A DNA stretch of 64,000 bases from contig NZ_JARANZ010000008.1 of the NCBI RefSeq assembly GCF_029889905.1, forward strand, positions 124,001 to 188,000. Reading direction: 5' to 3'. The DNA comes from Chromohalobacter sp. 11-W (GTDB lineage: Bacteria; Pseudomonadota; Gammaproteobacteria; Pseudomonadales; Halomonadaceae). Shown here piece by piece: positions 47,540 through 56,933 of this stretch. The translations under genes were made by a program, and so were the position numbers. How positions within the stretch are numbered: position 1 is the first letter of the stretch; every line of letters starts with the position of its first letter. Under the pieces are notes generated by a model, which saw nothing but the letters and a program-made list of their open reading frames with translations, ran no database searches and was not told where the DNA came from.

Positions 47540-47578
47540 CCCGGGTGCCCGACACCGGTTCGTGTCGCGGCGCCCGGG
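47540..47578. terminator. GC-rich hairpin after nrdHIEF
   Basis: CCCGGG-T-GCC-CGACAC pairs with the downstream GTGTCG-CGGC-G-CCCGGG with a small bulge, 45 bases after the nrdF stop. No T-run follows, so it may be a stability hairpin rather than a strict terminator. Confidence 0.5.
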
Positions 47579-47692
47579 GGCACGTCCTCCGCTTGCCTCT
47601 CTCGTAAATCTTGTCAAAGCTGCGCTCGGCGACCACGCTGGATAGCGTTCCGGAATGCGGCACGCCGCCGTTGACAGGCAAAGGAGAGCAAC

Positions 47693-48691
47693 ATGGAAAG
47701 CATCACCATACCAGGGACCGACCTCACGCCGTCACGCGTGGGGCTCGGCACCTGGGCCATCGGTGGTTGGAAATGGGGCGGTGCCGACGACGCCAATGCG
47801 GTGCGTACCATTCATGCCGCGCTGGATCGCGGCATTACGCTGATCGATACCGCGCCGGCCTACGGGTTTGGGCATTCCGAAGAAGTCGTCGGTCGGGCGC
47901 TGGCCGAGTATGGGCAGCGCGATAAGGTAGTGCTCGCCACCAAGACGGCGCTGGAGTGGCAAGAAGGCAGCGACGGCGTGGTGCGCAATGCCTCGGCGGC
48001 ACGCATCGAGAAGGAGGTGGAAGACTCGCTGCGGCGCTTGCGCACCGAAGCGATCGATCTGTACCAGATCCATTGGCCGGACCCCCGGGTGCCGATGGAG
48101 GAAACCGCCGACGCCATGCGTCGCCTGCACCGCGATGGCAAGATTCGCGCCATCGGTGTCAGCAACTTCACCTCCGCGCAGTGCGATGCCTTTCGTCAGG
48201 TGGCGCCGTTGCACAGTGTGCAGCCCCCGCTCAATCTGTTCGAGCGCGATGCCGAGCGCGACATCATTCCCTATTCGCAGCGCGAAGGGTTGGTCTTTCT
48301 GGCCTATGGTGCGCTGTGTCGCGGCTTGCTGACGGGCAAGATGCACGCAGATTCGGCCTTCACCGGCGACGATCTGCGCCAATCCGATCCCAAGTTCCAA
48401 TCGCCTCGCTTCGCGCAGTATCTCGCGGCGGTCGAGGCGTTGACGCAACTCGCTCGCGAACGCCACGACAAGCCGGTATTGGCCTTGGCGGTGCGCTGGG
48501 TGCTCGATTCCCATCCCAATGCCATTGCCCTGTGGGGGGCAAGGCGCCCAGATCAGGTAACACCGCTGGATGCGCTTGGCGACTGGTCGCTGACATCCAG
48601 CGACCTGCGCGATATCGACGCCATCCTCGACGCGCACATCACGGACCCCGTAGGCCCCGAATTCATGGCACCTCCCGCACGGCAGGGGTGA
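47693..48691 (+). CDS. Aldo/keto reductase (first of two)
   Basis: NADPH-dependent oxidoreductase of 332 residues, TIM barrel. The catalytic aspartate and tyrosine are in LIDTAPAYGFGHSEEVVG, lysine in VVLATKTALEW and histidine in IDLYQIHWPDP. The C-terminal cofactor stretch IALWGARRPDQV is present. Substrate not predictable. AAAGGAG precedes the ATG. The second reductase follows 62 bases later but the two are only distantly alike, so this is not a recent duplication. Confidence 0.9.
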   Translation: MESITIPGTDLTPSRVGLGTWAIGGWKWGGADDANAVRTIHAALDRGITLIDTAPAYGFGHSEEVVGRALAEYGQRDKVVLATKTALEWQEGSDGVVRNASAARIEKEVEDSLRRLRTEAIDLYQIHWPDPRVPMEETADAMRRLHRDGKIRAIGVSNFTSAQCDAFRQVAPLHSVQPPLNLFERDAERDIIPYSQREGLVFLAYGALCRGLLTGKMHADSAFTGDDLRQSDPKFQSPRFAQYLAAVEALTQLARERHDKPVLALAVRWVLDSHPNAIALWGARRPDQVTPLDALGDWSLTSSDLRDIDAILDAHITDPVGPEFMAPPARQG

Positions 48692-48753
48692 TAGTCGCGC
48701 AAGCGGCCGTCTAGCGGACGGCTGTCATTTCGTCATCAATCAGGAGAGCCAAC

Positions 48754-49809
48754 ATGGAATATCGCAATCTCGGCCAATCAGGTCTGCGCATCTCGCCGCT
48801 GACGCTAGGCACCATGACTTTCGGCGGCGTCGGCAAGATGGCCAGTGTCGGCGACACCGGTTTGAGCGACGCCCAGCGCCAGATCGACATGGCCATCGAG
48901 CGTGGCGTCAACTTCTTCGACACCGCCAACATGTATTCCGAGGGCCGCTCGGAAGAGATCCTCGGCGAGGCGCTCAAAGCCAAGCGTGACGATGTACTGA
49001 TCGCCAGCAAGGTGCGCTTCCCAATGGGCGAAGGCCCCAACGACGACGGCCTGTCGCGTTACCACATCCTGCGCCAGTGCGAGGCCAGCCTGAAACGGCT
49101 GCAGACCGACCACCTGGATCTCTACCTGATGCACCAGTGGGATGGCTTGACGCCCCTGGAAGAAACGCTGGAGACCATGGATCAACTGGTGCGCGCCGGC
49201 AAGATCCGCTACTACGGCGTGTCCAACTGGTCCGCCTGGCACGTCATGAAGGCGCTCAAGATCTGCGAACGGCACAACTTTATCAAGCCGATCTGCCAGC
49301 AGATCCATTACACCGCTCAGGCCCGCGATGCCGAGTTCGAGCTGATGCCGGCGGCCGTCGATCAGGGGCTGGGCACCATGGTCTGGAGTCCGCTCGCCGG
49401 GGGCCTGCTATCGGGCAAGTATCGCCGTGGCCAGCGCAACCCCGACGGCACGCGCTTCAGCCAAGGCTGGACCGAGCCGCCGATCCACGACGAGGAAAAG
49501 CTCTTCGACTTGATCGATACGCTGGTCGAAGTCGCCGACGGCCATGGCGTGTCCGCCGCTCAGGTAGCGCTGGCCTGGACGCTGACCCGCCCCGGCGTGT
49601 CCACCGCGGTGATCGGCGCGCGCAAGGATGAGCAGCTCAAGGACAACCTGGCGAGCGCCGAGCTCACGTTAAAGCCCGACGAGATCGCCGCCATCGAGAA
49701 AGTCAGCCGCCCGGAGCTGCTGTATCCGTATTGGCATCAGCATAATACGGCGGCCAACCGCTTGGGCCATGCCGACCGTGTGCTGCATGGTCAGTACCTC
49801 GACGATTGA
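48754..49809 (+). CDS. Aldo/keto reductase (second of two)
   Basis: Oxidoreductase of 351 residues. Motifs: FFDTANMYSEGRSEEILGEA, VLIASKVRFPM, LDLYLMHQWDG (catalytic histidine) and STAVIGARKDEQLKDNL near the C-terminus. The opening MEYRNLGQSGLRISPLTLGT is typical of the YajO-like group. AGGAGA precedes the ATG. A strong terminator follows. Substrate unknown. Confidence 0.9.
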   Translation: MEYRNLGQSGLRISPLTLGTMTFGGVGKMASVGDTGLSDAQRQIDMAIERGVNFFDTANMYSEGRSEEILGEALKAKRDDVLIASKVRFPMGEGPNDDGLSRYHILRQCEASLKRLQTDHLDLYLMHQWDGLTPLEETLETMDQLVRAGKIRYYGVSNWSAWHVMKALKICERHNFIKPICQQIHYTAQARDAEFELMPAAVDQGLGTMVWSPLAGGLLSGKYRRGQRNPDGTRFSQGWTEPPIHDEEKLFDLIDTLVEVADGHGVSAAQVALAWTLTRPGVSTAVIGARKDEQLKDNLASAELTLKPDEIAAIEKVSRPELLYPYWHQHNTAANRLGHADRVLHGQYLDD

Positions 49810-49849
49810 GCACTAGCCGATAGCCCGTCGCGTGGCGGCGCGGCATGCA

Positions 49850-49882
49850 AAACGCCCGGCAAGCCATGCTTGCCGGGCGTTT
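49850..49882 (+). terminator. Intrinsic terminator after the aldo/keto reductases
   Basis: AAACGCCCGGCAAGC pairs perfectly with GCTTGCCGGGCGTTT around a CAT loop, 40 bases past the stop. The last arm supplies the T-run. It directly abuts the MITE-like element. Confidence 0.85.
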
Positions 49883-50029
49883 AGGGAAACACTGCATAAA
49901 TGCCTACGCGAGCGAATCGCTGCGTTGCGTGGTACTCGAACACTCGCCTAACCCCATGTTATGTCTCGTGCTCTGTGTTCCATGCGCCTTGCGCTTCATC
50001 TCGCTCGTCTATTTATTCAGCATTTCCTC
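49883..50029. mobile_element. MITE-like imperfect inverted-repeat element, about 147 bp
   Basis: The ends AGGGAAACACTGCATAAAT (49883-49901) and ATTTATTCAGCATTTCCTC (50011-50029) are imperfect inverted repeats (14 of 19 matching). Pairing continues less perfectly inward (for example GCGAGCGA near the left against TCTCGCTCG near the right), so the whole piece could fold into one long hairpin. It has no coding capacity and its base composition differs from the flanking genes. It lies between two terminators. This looks like a miniature transposable or REP-like element; copies elsewhere in the genome cannot be seen from here. Confidence 0.5.
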
Positions 50030-50051
50030 AGATTATGCGGCGGGCATTAAA

Positions 50052-50074
50052 GGCCTGGCGAATGTCGCCAGGCC
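50052..50074 (-). terminator. Intrinsic terminator after transketolase copy 2
   Basis: GGCCTGGCG pairs with CGCCAGGCC around a 5-base loop and on the minus strand is followed by TTT. It lies 8 bases past the transketolase stop. Confidence 0.8.
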
Positions 50075-50081
50075 GGGCGCG

Positions 50082-52073
50082 TCATGCCAGCAGGGCCTTG
50101 GCCTGGTCGACGACGTTATCGACGGTGAAGCCGAAGTGCTTGAACAGATCGCCGGCGGGGGCGGATTCGCCGTAGGTGGTCATGCCGACGATGCCGCCGT
50201 CGAGGCCCACGTACTTGAACCAGGAGTCGCGATGCGCGGCTTCGATGGCCAGACGCGCGGTGACACCACGCGGCAAGACCGATTCACGATAGTCAGCGTC
50301 CTGGGCGTCGAAGGTGTCGGTGGAGGGCATGGAGACCACGCGCACGCGCTTGCCTGCGTTTTCCAGCTCACTGGCGGCATCCATCGCCAGGCCGACCTCG
50401 GAGCCGGTGGCGATGAGAAGCAGTTCCGGTGTCCCGTCACAGTCCTTGAGAACGTACCCACCACGCTCGATATTGGCTAGCTGCTGCTTGTCGCGGGCCT
50501 GATGGGGCAAGCCTTGGCGTGAAAGCACCAGCGCGGAGGGGCCGGCCTGACGCTTGAGCGCCGCGTCCCAGGCCACGGCGGTTTCCACCGCGTCGCAGGG
50601 GCGCCAGGTGGAGAGGTTGGGCGTCGAGCGTAGCGTGGTGAGCTGCTCGATCGGCTGGTGCGTCGGGCCATCTTCGCCCAACCCGATGGAATCATGTGTG
50701 AAGACGTGGATGACCTGCTGGCCCATCAGCGCTGCCATGCGCACGGCGTTGCGCATGTATTCCATGAAGATCAGGAAGGTGGCGCCATAGGGCACGAAGC
50801 CGCCATGCAGCGCGATACCGTTCATGATCGCGGCCATGCCGAACTCGCGCACGCCGTAATGCAAGTAGTTGCCGCTGGCCTCGGACTGCGTGATGGCCTT
50901 GGCGCCCTTCCAGAAGGTCAGGTTGGACGGCGCCAAATCGGCGCTGCCGCCGAGTAGCTCGGGCAGTTGCGGACCGAGTTCGTTGAGGCATGCCAGCGAG
51001 GCCTTGCGCGAGGCGAGGCTTTCGCCTTTTTCCTGGGCGTCCTCGATGAGTTTTTCGCTGGTCAACGCGGCGGGTAGTTCGCCCTTGAGGCGGCGTTCGA
51101 GCTCGCGAGCCTCTTCCGGATAGGCGGCTTGATAGCGCGCGAAACGCTCGTCCCAGTTGGCTTCGGCCTCGCGACCGCGCTGGGTGGCGTCCCAGGATTG
51201 GTAGATGTCTTCCGGCACGTGGAAGGGGGGGTGAGCCCAGCCGAGCTGCTCGCGGGCGGCGGCGACTTCGTCTTCGCCCAATGCCGCGCCATGACTTTCT
51301 TCCTTGCCCTGCTTGTTGGGCGCGCCGAAGCCGATGATCGTCTTGCAGATGATCATGCTGGGCTTGTCGTCGTTGGTGCGGGCCAGCTCGATGGCCGCCT
51401 TGACCGCCTCGGGGTCGTGACCATCGACGTTAGGCACCACATGCCAGCCGTATGCTTCGAAACGCTTGGCGGTATCGTCGGTGAACCAGCCTTCGACTTC
51501 CCCATCGATGGAAATGCCGTTGGCATCGTAGAAGGCGATCAGCTTGCCTAGCCCCTGGGTGCCCGCCAGCGAGGAAACTTCGTGCGAGATGCCTTCCATC
51601 AGGCAGCCATCGCCGACGAAGACATAGGTGTAGTGGTCGACGATTGCATGGCCGGGGCGATTGTATTGCGCGGCGAGGGTGCGCTCGGCGATGGCCATGC
51701 CCACGGCATTGGCCAGGCCCTGGCCCAGGGGCCCGGTGGTGGTCTCGATGCCCGGTGCGTAGCCGAGTTCCGGATGCCCGGCGGTCTTCGAGTGCAGTTG
51801 GCGGAAGTTCTGCAAGTCTTCCAGCGAAATGCCGTAGCCCGTCAGGTGCAAAAGCGAGTAGAGCAGCATCGAGCCGTGCCCGTTGGAAAGCACGAAGCGA
51901 TCACGGTTGGCCCAGTGCGGATTGGCCGGGTTGTGCGCGAGGTAGTCATTCCACAGCACCTGCGCGATGTCGGCCATGCCCATGGGGGCGCCGGGGTGGC
52001 CGGAATTGGCCTTCTGGACGGCATCCATGGATAGGGCACGAATGGCATTGGCCATTTCGAAACGGGACGGCAT
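50082..52073 (-). CDS. tktA: Transketolase (copy 2, housekeeping)
   Basis: Enzyme of 663 residues, same length as the copy at 23399 and alike along the whole sequence. The thiamine motif is [13 protein letters not shown]...[27 protein letters not shown] is identical to copy 1. The position next to metK is the ancestral gammaproteobacterial one, so this is presumably the central pentose-phosphate enzyme. The ribosome-binding site is GGAG about 7 bases before the ATG. A long hairpin lies in its leader at 52106-52172. Confidence 0.95.
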   Translation of the reverse strand: MPSRFEMANAIRALSMDAVQKANSGHPGAPMGMADIAQVLWNDYLAHNPANPHWANRDRFVLSNGHGSMLLYSLLHLTGYGISLEDLQNFRQLHSKTAGHPELGYAPGIETTTGPLGQGLANAVGMAIAERTLAAQYNRPGHAIVDHYTYVFVGDGCLMEGISHEVSSLAGTQGLGKLIAFYDANGISIDGEVEGWFTDDTAKRFEAYGWHVVPNVDGHDPEAVKAAIELARTNDDKPSMIICKTIIGFGAPNKQGKEESHGAALGEDEVAAAREQLGWAHPPFHVPEDIYQSWDATQRGREAEANWDERFARYQAAYPEEARELERRLKGELPAALTSEKLIEDAQEKGESLASRKASLACLNELGPQLPELLGGSADLAPSNLTFWKGAKAITQSEASGNYLHYGVREFGMAAIMNGIALHGGFVPYGATFLIFMEYMRNAVRMAALMGQQVIHVFTHDSIGLGEDGPTHQPIEQLTTLRSTPNLSTWRPCDAVETAVAWDAALKRQAGPSALVLSRQGLPHQARDKQQLANIERGGYVLKDCDGTPELLLIATGSEVGLAMDAASELENAGKRVRVVSMPSTDTFDAQDADYRESVLPRGVTARLAIEAAHRDSWFKYVGLDGGIVGMTTYGESAPAGDLFKHFGFTVDNVVDQAKALLA

Positions 52074-52105
52074 TGGCTAGCTCCTCGCCTGCGGCATCGG
52101 GTAAA

Positions 52106-52172
52106 GCGGCGTAGGAAAGAGCCCCGACGCGTGAACGCGTGTTCGGTTTTTCTTAACTCTTTCCTACGCCGC
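52106..52172. promoter_or_regulatory. Long stem-loop in the tktA leader
   Basis: GCGGCGTAGGAAAGAG (52106-52121) and CTCTTTCCTACGCCGC (52157-52172) are perfect 16-base complements. The 35-base loop contains two ACGCGT copies that can pair with each other. On the minus strand the stem ends 33 bases before the tktA ATG and is followed by TTT, so it could be an attenuator or mRNA-stability element. The rest of the 376-base gap up to metK shows no gene and no riboswitch I recognise. Confidence 0.55.
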
Positions 52173-52449
52173 CGATATCGAGCGCGGGGCGCCGCCTGTG
52201 CGGCCCCCGGGATTCGGTCCGGTATTGTCGCCGAGAAGTCACGTGGCATCAAATGCCGCCGAGGGCCAATCGCTAGGCAGCTAGTCATCCAGCGTGTAAA
52301 CTTTGCACCCCCGAGCCGGCCTCGTCTCGCGCCGGACCTGTCATGCGTCGTGCCGAAATCGCCATCGGCTGACGGCGTAATTTCATCTCCTTAACGATGG
52401 CGGTCGTGTTTCGGCTCGCCAGCATGTGATAGAGAGAGTCGAGGACGCC

Positions 52450-53670
52450 ATGAGCGAATACTCCCTGTTTACTTCCGAGTCCGTCTCCGAGGGGCACCCG
52501 GACAAGATCGCCGATCAGATTTCCGACGCGGTACTGGATGCCATCATCGCCCGCGACAAGCAGGCGCGCGTGGCCTGTGAAACCATGGTCAAGACCGGTG
52601 TCGCCATCGTCGCCGGCGAGATCACCACGTCCGCCTGGGTGGATCTGGAAGACTTGGTGCGTCATGTCATCAATGACATCGGTTATACCTCCTCGGAGGT
52701 GGGCTTCGACGGTAATACCTGTGGCGTGCTCAATCTGATCGGCAAGCAGAGCGTGGATATCGCCCAGGGCGTCGACCGCTCCAAGCCCGAAGACCAGGGC
52801 GCGGGCGACCAGGGACTGATGTTCGGTTACGCTACCGACGAGACCGACTCTTACATGCCGGCGCCGATTCACTATTCTCACCGTCTGGTGGAGCGCCAGG
52901 CCGAGCTGCGCAAGCACGGCTTGCTGCCTTGGCTGCGTCCGGATGCCAAAAGCCAGTTGACCTTCCGCTACGACGCGCAGGGCAAGCCGTGCAGCGTCGA
53001 TGCCATCGTTTTGTCCACCCAGCATGATCCGGACATCGATCAGGAAGAACTGCGTGACATGATCAAGCGCGAGATCATCGAAGAGGTGATTCCCGCTGAA
53101 TGGTTGACCGAGAACACCAAGTATCACATCAACCCGACCGGTAACTTCGTCATCGGTGGCCCGGTGGGCGACTGTGGCCTGACGGGGCGCAAGATCATCG
53201 TCGATACCTACGGCGGCATGGCGCGCCATGGTGGCGGAGCGTTCTCGGGCAAGGATCCGTCCAAGGTCGACCGCAGTGCTGCTTATGCCGGACGTTATGT
53301 GGCCAAGAACATCGTCGCCGCGGGTCTCGCCGAGCGCTGCGAGATTCAGATCTCCTACGCCATCGGCGTGGCCGAGCCGACATCCGTCTCGGTGGATACC
53401 TTCGGTACTGGCAAGATCAGCGACGCCAAGATCGTCGAGCTGGTCCGTGAGCACTTCGACCTGCGTCCGAATGCGATTACCAGCATGCTCAATCTGCTGC
53501 ATCCCATGTATCAACTGACGGCGGCTTATGGACACTTCGGCCGCGAGCCGTTCGAGCATAGCTACACCTGGACCGATGCCAATGGCGAGCAGCAGACCGA
53601 GACCTTCACGGCCTTCCCCTGGGAAAAGGTCGACCGTGCCGATGCCTTGCGGCAGGCGGCGGGCCTGTGA
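52450..53670 (+). CDS. metK: S-adenosylmethionine synthetase
   Basis: Enzyme of 406 residues making S-adenosylmethionine from methionine and ATP. Signatures: [20 protein letters not shown] at the N-terminus, [12 protein letters not shown] near residue 118, and the phosphate-binding [19 protein letters not shown] near 258. GAGG precedes the ATG at 52450. It is divergent from tktA, the usual arrangement in related bacteria, and has a strong terminator. Confidence 0.97.
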   Translation: MSEYSLFTSESVSEGHPDKIADQISDAVLDAIIARDKQARVACETMVKTGVAIVAGEITTSAWVDLEDLVRHVINDIGYTSSEVGFDGNTCGVLNLIGKQSVDIAQGVDRSKPEDQGAGDQGLMFGYATDETDSYMPAPIHYSHRLVERQAELRKHGLLPWLRPDAKSQLTFRYDAQGKPCSVDAIVLSTQHDPDIDQEELRDMIKREIIEEVIPAEWLTENTKYHINPTGNFVIGGPVGDCGLTGRKIIVDTYGGMARHGGGAFSGKDPSKVDRSAAYAGRYVAKNIVAAGLAERCEIQISYAIGVAEPTSVSVDTFGTGKISDAKIVELVREHFDLRPNAITSMLNLLHPMYQLTAAYGHFGREPFEHSYTWTDANGEQQTETFTAFPWEKVDRADALRQAAGL

Positions 53671-53734
53671 GGGGAAGCCTGCTGGTAATATCCGACGTAT
53701 GAGGCTCGATCGACAAGCGACGGTATGACGGCAT

Positions 53735-53765
53735 AGCGGACCCGGGTTCCCGGGTCCGCTTTTTT
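53735..53765 (+). terminator. Intrinsic terminator after metK
   Basis: AGCGGACCCGGG pairs perfectly with CCCGGGTCCGCT around TT and is followed by six T. It lies about 65 bases past the metK stop. Confidence 0.9.
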
Positions 53766-53891
53766 GATCGATTGTCGGCGCGCTAAATCCGCATCATGAT
53801 CGTCTCTATCGAGAGCCTCTATCGTTGAATGACGGAGACGTGAGCTCCAGCGACAATTCGCCATGGTTGGCAGCGACAGGGAAGTCTTTGC

Positions 53892-55139
53892 ATGCTGGAA
53901 ATCGCAGCAGTCTTCATCACGATCACCGCGTTGTTTGCGTGGTTCAACTACCGCTTCATCAAATTACCGGCGACGATCGGCGTGATGTGCATCTCGCTGT
54001 TGGCGTCGGTGTTGCTGATCACATTGAGTCACTTCGGTTTCGGCGGCATTACCGATTGGGCGGAAGCCTGGCTGGGCCAGATAAACTTCAACGCCTTGCT
54101 GATGGACGGCATGCTGTCTTGTCTGTTGTTTGCCGGTGCTTTGCACGTCGATTTCCACAAGCTCAAACGCTACCGTTACTCGATCGGCTTTCTCGCCACC
54201 ATCGGCGTAGTGATCTCGACCGTGGCGATCGGCAGCGCAGCTTGGTGGCTCTTCGCCACTTTTCATGTCGGGGTGCCCTACCTTTATTGCCTGGTCTTCG
54301 GGGCGCTGATCTCGCCAACGGATCCGATTGCCGTGCTCGGCATCATGCGAAGCGCCGGCGCGCCCGAGGATATGGAGATCAAGATCGTCGGCGAGTCCCT
54401 GTTCAATGATGGCGTCGCGGTGGTGGTGTTCACCATGATGCTGGGGGCGGCGACTGCGACCGAAACGCTGACTTTCACACACTCCGCGGTCCTGTTTCTG
54501 GAAGAGGCCGGTGGCGGGGCGCTGCTCGGATTGGTCATGGGGTATATCGCCTACTGGATGATGAAGAGCATCGATCAGTATCAGGTCGAGGTGCTGGTCA
54601 GCCTGGCGCTGGTGCTGGGGGGTTATACGCTGGCCACGCATCTGCACGTATCGGGGCCGATTTCGATGGTCATCGCCGGCCTTTTCATCGGTAATCGTGG
54701 TCGTGAACATGCCATGTCGGATACCACCCGCCGTTATGTCGATGGCTTCTGGGAGCTGATCGACGAGATTCTCAACGCGGTATTGTTCGTGCTGATCGGG
54801 CTCGAACTGCTGCTGATTCCTTTCCAGTGGTCCTATTTGATCGTTGCGGGCCCCATGATTGTTGTCATCCTGATGATGCGCTTGCTCACCATTGGTCTCC
54901 CCATCATCGTACTGAGGCGTTGGGTGCCTTATCGGCATGGGACGACGCGAGTGCTCACTTGGGGTGGGCTGCGAGGCGGCATCTCGGTGGCGCTGGCGCT
55001 GGGGCTGCCCGAGAGCGACTATCGCAACACTATCGTGATGGTAACCTACATCATCGTTCTCTTTTCGATTCTGGCTCAGGGGCTGACGATCGGCCGCCTG
55101 GTTCAGCGTGTCTTATCTCAAGACTCCAAACAGAGTTAG
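53892..55139 (+). CDS. nhaP: CPA1-family Na+/H+ antiporter (NhaP type)
   Basis: Inner-membrane antiporter of 415 residues with about 12 spans. The ion-binding region reads LISPTDPIAVLGIMRSAGAP and GESLFNDGVAVVVFTMMLG, with the N-D pair typical of CPA1. The late GGLRGGISVALALGLPESDY is also conserved. It exports sodium in exchange for protons, which fits a halophile. It stands alone between metK and the TAXI transporter. Confidence 0.9.
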   Translation: MLEIAAVFITITALFAWFNYRFIKLPATIGVMCISLLASVLLITLSHFGFGGITDWAEAWLGQINFNALLMDGMLSCLLFAGALHVDFHKLKRYRYSIGFLATIGVVISTVAIGSAAWWLFATFHVGVPYLYCLVFGALISPTDPIAVLGIMRSAGAPEDMEIKIVGESLFNDGVAVVVFTMMLGAATATETLTFTHSAVLFLEEAGGGALLGLVMGYIAYWMMKSIDQYQVEVLVSLALVLGGYTLATHLHVSGPISMVIAGLFIGNRGREHAMSDTTRRYVDGFWELIDEILNAVLFVLIGLELLLIPFQWSYLIVAGPMIVVILMMRLLTIGLPIIVLRRWVPYRHGTTRVLTWGGLRGGISVALALGLPESDYRNTIVMVTYIIVLFSILAQGLTIGRLVQRVLSQDSKQS

Positions 55140-55263
55140 ACTTTAGTAGTAGTTGCCAGTTCAGGCATGGTATCCCCGCCGGGCGTTCCTTACTCTATCC
55201 TTCATTGTATTAAGTTTTGCTTCGGCCGAATGCGTCGAGGACGTTCAAATGATGGGGTGAATA

Positions 55264-56409
55264 ATGATGTTACGCACAGGCATGTTGGTCGCGGCGCTGG
55301 GCCTTTCCGGTGCTCTGTTGGCCGGTTGCGGTGACGACGGGAGTGACGCCGAGACCGAGGAGGCGACGCAAAACGGCGAGTCGAGCTCGCAGGCGTCCGA
55401 AGAGCAGACCTCGGCTGGTGACACCAATGGTGAAGGCGGCCAGCAGACCGCGAGCGCCGAGCCGGTCAGCCTGATCTTTGGCACCGGGGGCACGGGGGGC
55501 ACCTACTATCCCATCGGCGGCGCCTTGAAGGGCGTCTTCGAAGCCAGTGATCTCGTCGATGACGTTCAGGTCGTCTCCACCGGCGCGTCGGTGCAGAACA
55601 TCAACAATATCACCGATGGCCTCAATCAGATCGCCATCGTGATGAGCGATGTCGCCTACGATGCCGTCAACGGTGAAAACCAGTTCGATGGTCAGCCCGC
55701 CGATATCCAGGCGCTCGCCGGCCTTTATCCCAACGTCGTGCAGATCGTGGCCACCGAGGACAGTGGCATCGAGAGCATTGCTGATCTCGAAGGCAAGCGC
55801 GTCGGCGTAGGCAAGGTCGGTTCCGGCGTCGAGCAGAGCGCAGCCAAGGTGCTCGAGTCCGCCGACTTGAGCTATGACGACCTGGCTCAGGTCAGCCATA
55901 CCGGGTATGCCGATAGCGTGACCAGCATGAGCAACGGCAATCTGGATGCGGCCTTCTTTACGTCCGGCGTGCCCAACTCGAGCATCACCGGGTTGATGCA
56001 GAGCACCGACATCACCTTCGTGCCGGTGAGCGGTGACGTGGCGGACAAGCTGCTGGAAGCCTATCCGTATTACGAGACATATACGCTGCCGGCGGGCGCG
56101 CCCGAGCGTTACGATCTCGGTGAAGAAGTCGACACCGTGGCGATCCGCAACATGTTGATCGTCAGTGGCGATATGCGCGATGACGTCGCCGAAGAGCTGA
56201 CCCAGCGTTTCCATGACTATCTCAATTCCGAGAACGTCTCGGTCGGCGCTCTCAAGCAGTTCGATCCTGACACCATGAATCAGAACCTGGTGGCGCCGGT
56301 GCATCCTGGGGCTCAGGAATTCTACGATTCGTTGTCCTCAGAGGACGGTGACGACGATGCCAGCGACGACGCCTCGAGCGAGGATAGCGCCGACGACGCG
56401 CAATCCTGA
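55264..56409 (+). CDS. TAXI-family TRAP solute-binding lipoprotein
   Basis: Extracytoplasmic receptor of 381 residues. The N-terminus carries a lipobox (GALLAGC, Cys about 22), then a 45-residue acidic, serine/glutamine-rich linker before the TAXI domain, which begins LIFGTGGTGGTYYPIGGALK. VGVGKVGSGVEQSA and GNLDAAFFTSGVPNSSITGL are family motifs. An acidic Asp/Ser tail of about 20 residues ends the protein. Most TAXI receptors are soluble periplasmic proteins; membrane tethering and acidic tails fit a high-salt periplasm. The ligand may be glutamate or another dicarboxylate. Confidence 0.9.
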   Translation: MMLRTGMLVAALGLSGALLAGCGDDGSDAETEEATQNGESSSQASEEQTSAGDTNGEGGQQTASAEPVSLIFGTGGTGGTYYPIGGALKGVFEASDLVDDVQVVSTGASVQNINNITDGLNQIAIVMSDVAYDAVNGENQFDGQPADIQALAGLYPNVVQIVATEDSGIESIADLEGKRVGVGKVGSGVEQSAAKVLESADLSYDDLAQVSHTGYADSVTSMSNGNLDAAFFTSGVPNSSITGLMQSTDITFVPVSGDVADKLLEAYPYYETYTLPAGAPERYDLGEEVDTVAIRNMLIVSGDMRDDVAEELTQRFHDYLNSENVSVGALKQFDPDTMNQNLVAPVHPGAQEFYDSLSSEDGDDDASDDASSEDSADDAQS

Positions 56410-56435
56410 TGCAAGGCCTAGCGGTATGATGCACT

Positions 56436-56933
56436 ATGCCGCGTAAGCGTTGGTGGATCGGTGGCACGGTGGCGATCATGGCGATTGCCACCGTGTTGTA
56501 TCCATGGCCTTGGTTGGCGGTACGCGAAGGGTCTCAATGGCGCTATGCCTTCCCGGGTTGGGAGGGGACATCGTTCACGTTGCGTTGGACGCACTCGGTC
56601 GAGAAGGAAGACTGGGAAGAGTGGTTCGAGGTGACCGAAGGTGGCGCGATCGAGATCACTGGCACCCGTTTCAAAACCTTTGGGGCAGGCGTACCGGCAT
56701 CGGCAGGCAAGGAAACACACCTCGAGGATGGATGGGTGGTGATGACGGGCATCGACCGCGTCGTGGACCCTCTCGCCGTCCAGGCAGCCTCCGCTGAGCA
56801 TTACCGCATGCGCTATGCCGGGCATATGTTCGCGTTATCGCATGCCTCTCCGCCGCCGATTTACACGTTTAGCGTCCGCAGGGCCCCACTCTGGCGAGTA
56901 TTGCCGGCATTGGTGCGGCCCTGGTTGTCGTAA
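56436..56933 (+). CDS. DUF1850 domain protein
   Basis: Protein of 165 residues with one N-terminal hydrophobic segment (WWIGGTVAIMAIATVLYPWP) and a DUF1850 body (FTLRWTHSVEKEDWEEWFEV, then RFKTFGAGVPASAG). DUF1850 genes typically sit between the TAXI receptor and the fused permease, as here, and may be an accessory subunit. Its TAA overlaps the next ATG by one base, indicating coupled translation. Confidence 0.85.
   Translation: MPRKRWWIGGTVAIMAIATVLYPWPWLAVREGSQWRYAFPGWEGTSFTLRWTHSVEKEDWEEWFEVTEGGAIEITGTRFKTFGAGVPASAGKETHLEDGWVVMTGIDRVVDPLAVQAASAEHYRMRYAGHMFALSHASPPPIYTFSVRRAPLWRVLPALVRPWLS

Noticed and set aside
52178-52449. Possible SAM or SAH riboswitch ahead of metK
   Set aside because: I could not find a conserved core of a known SAM or SAH aptamer; only the tktA leader hairpin is clear.
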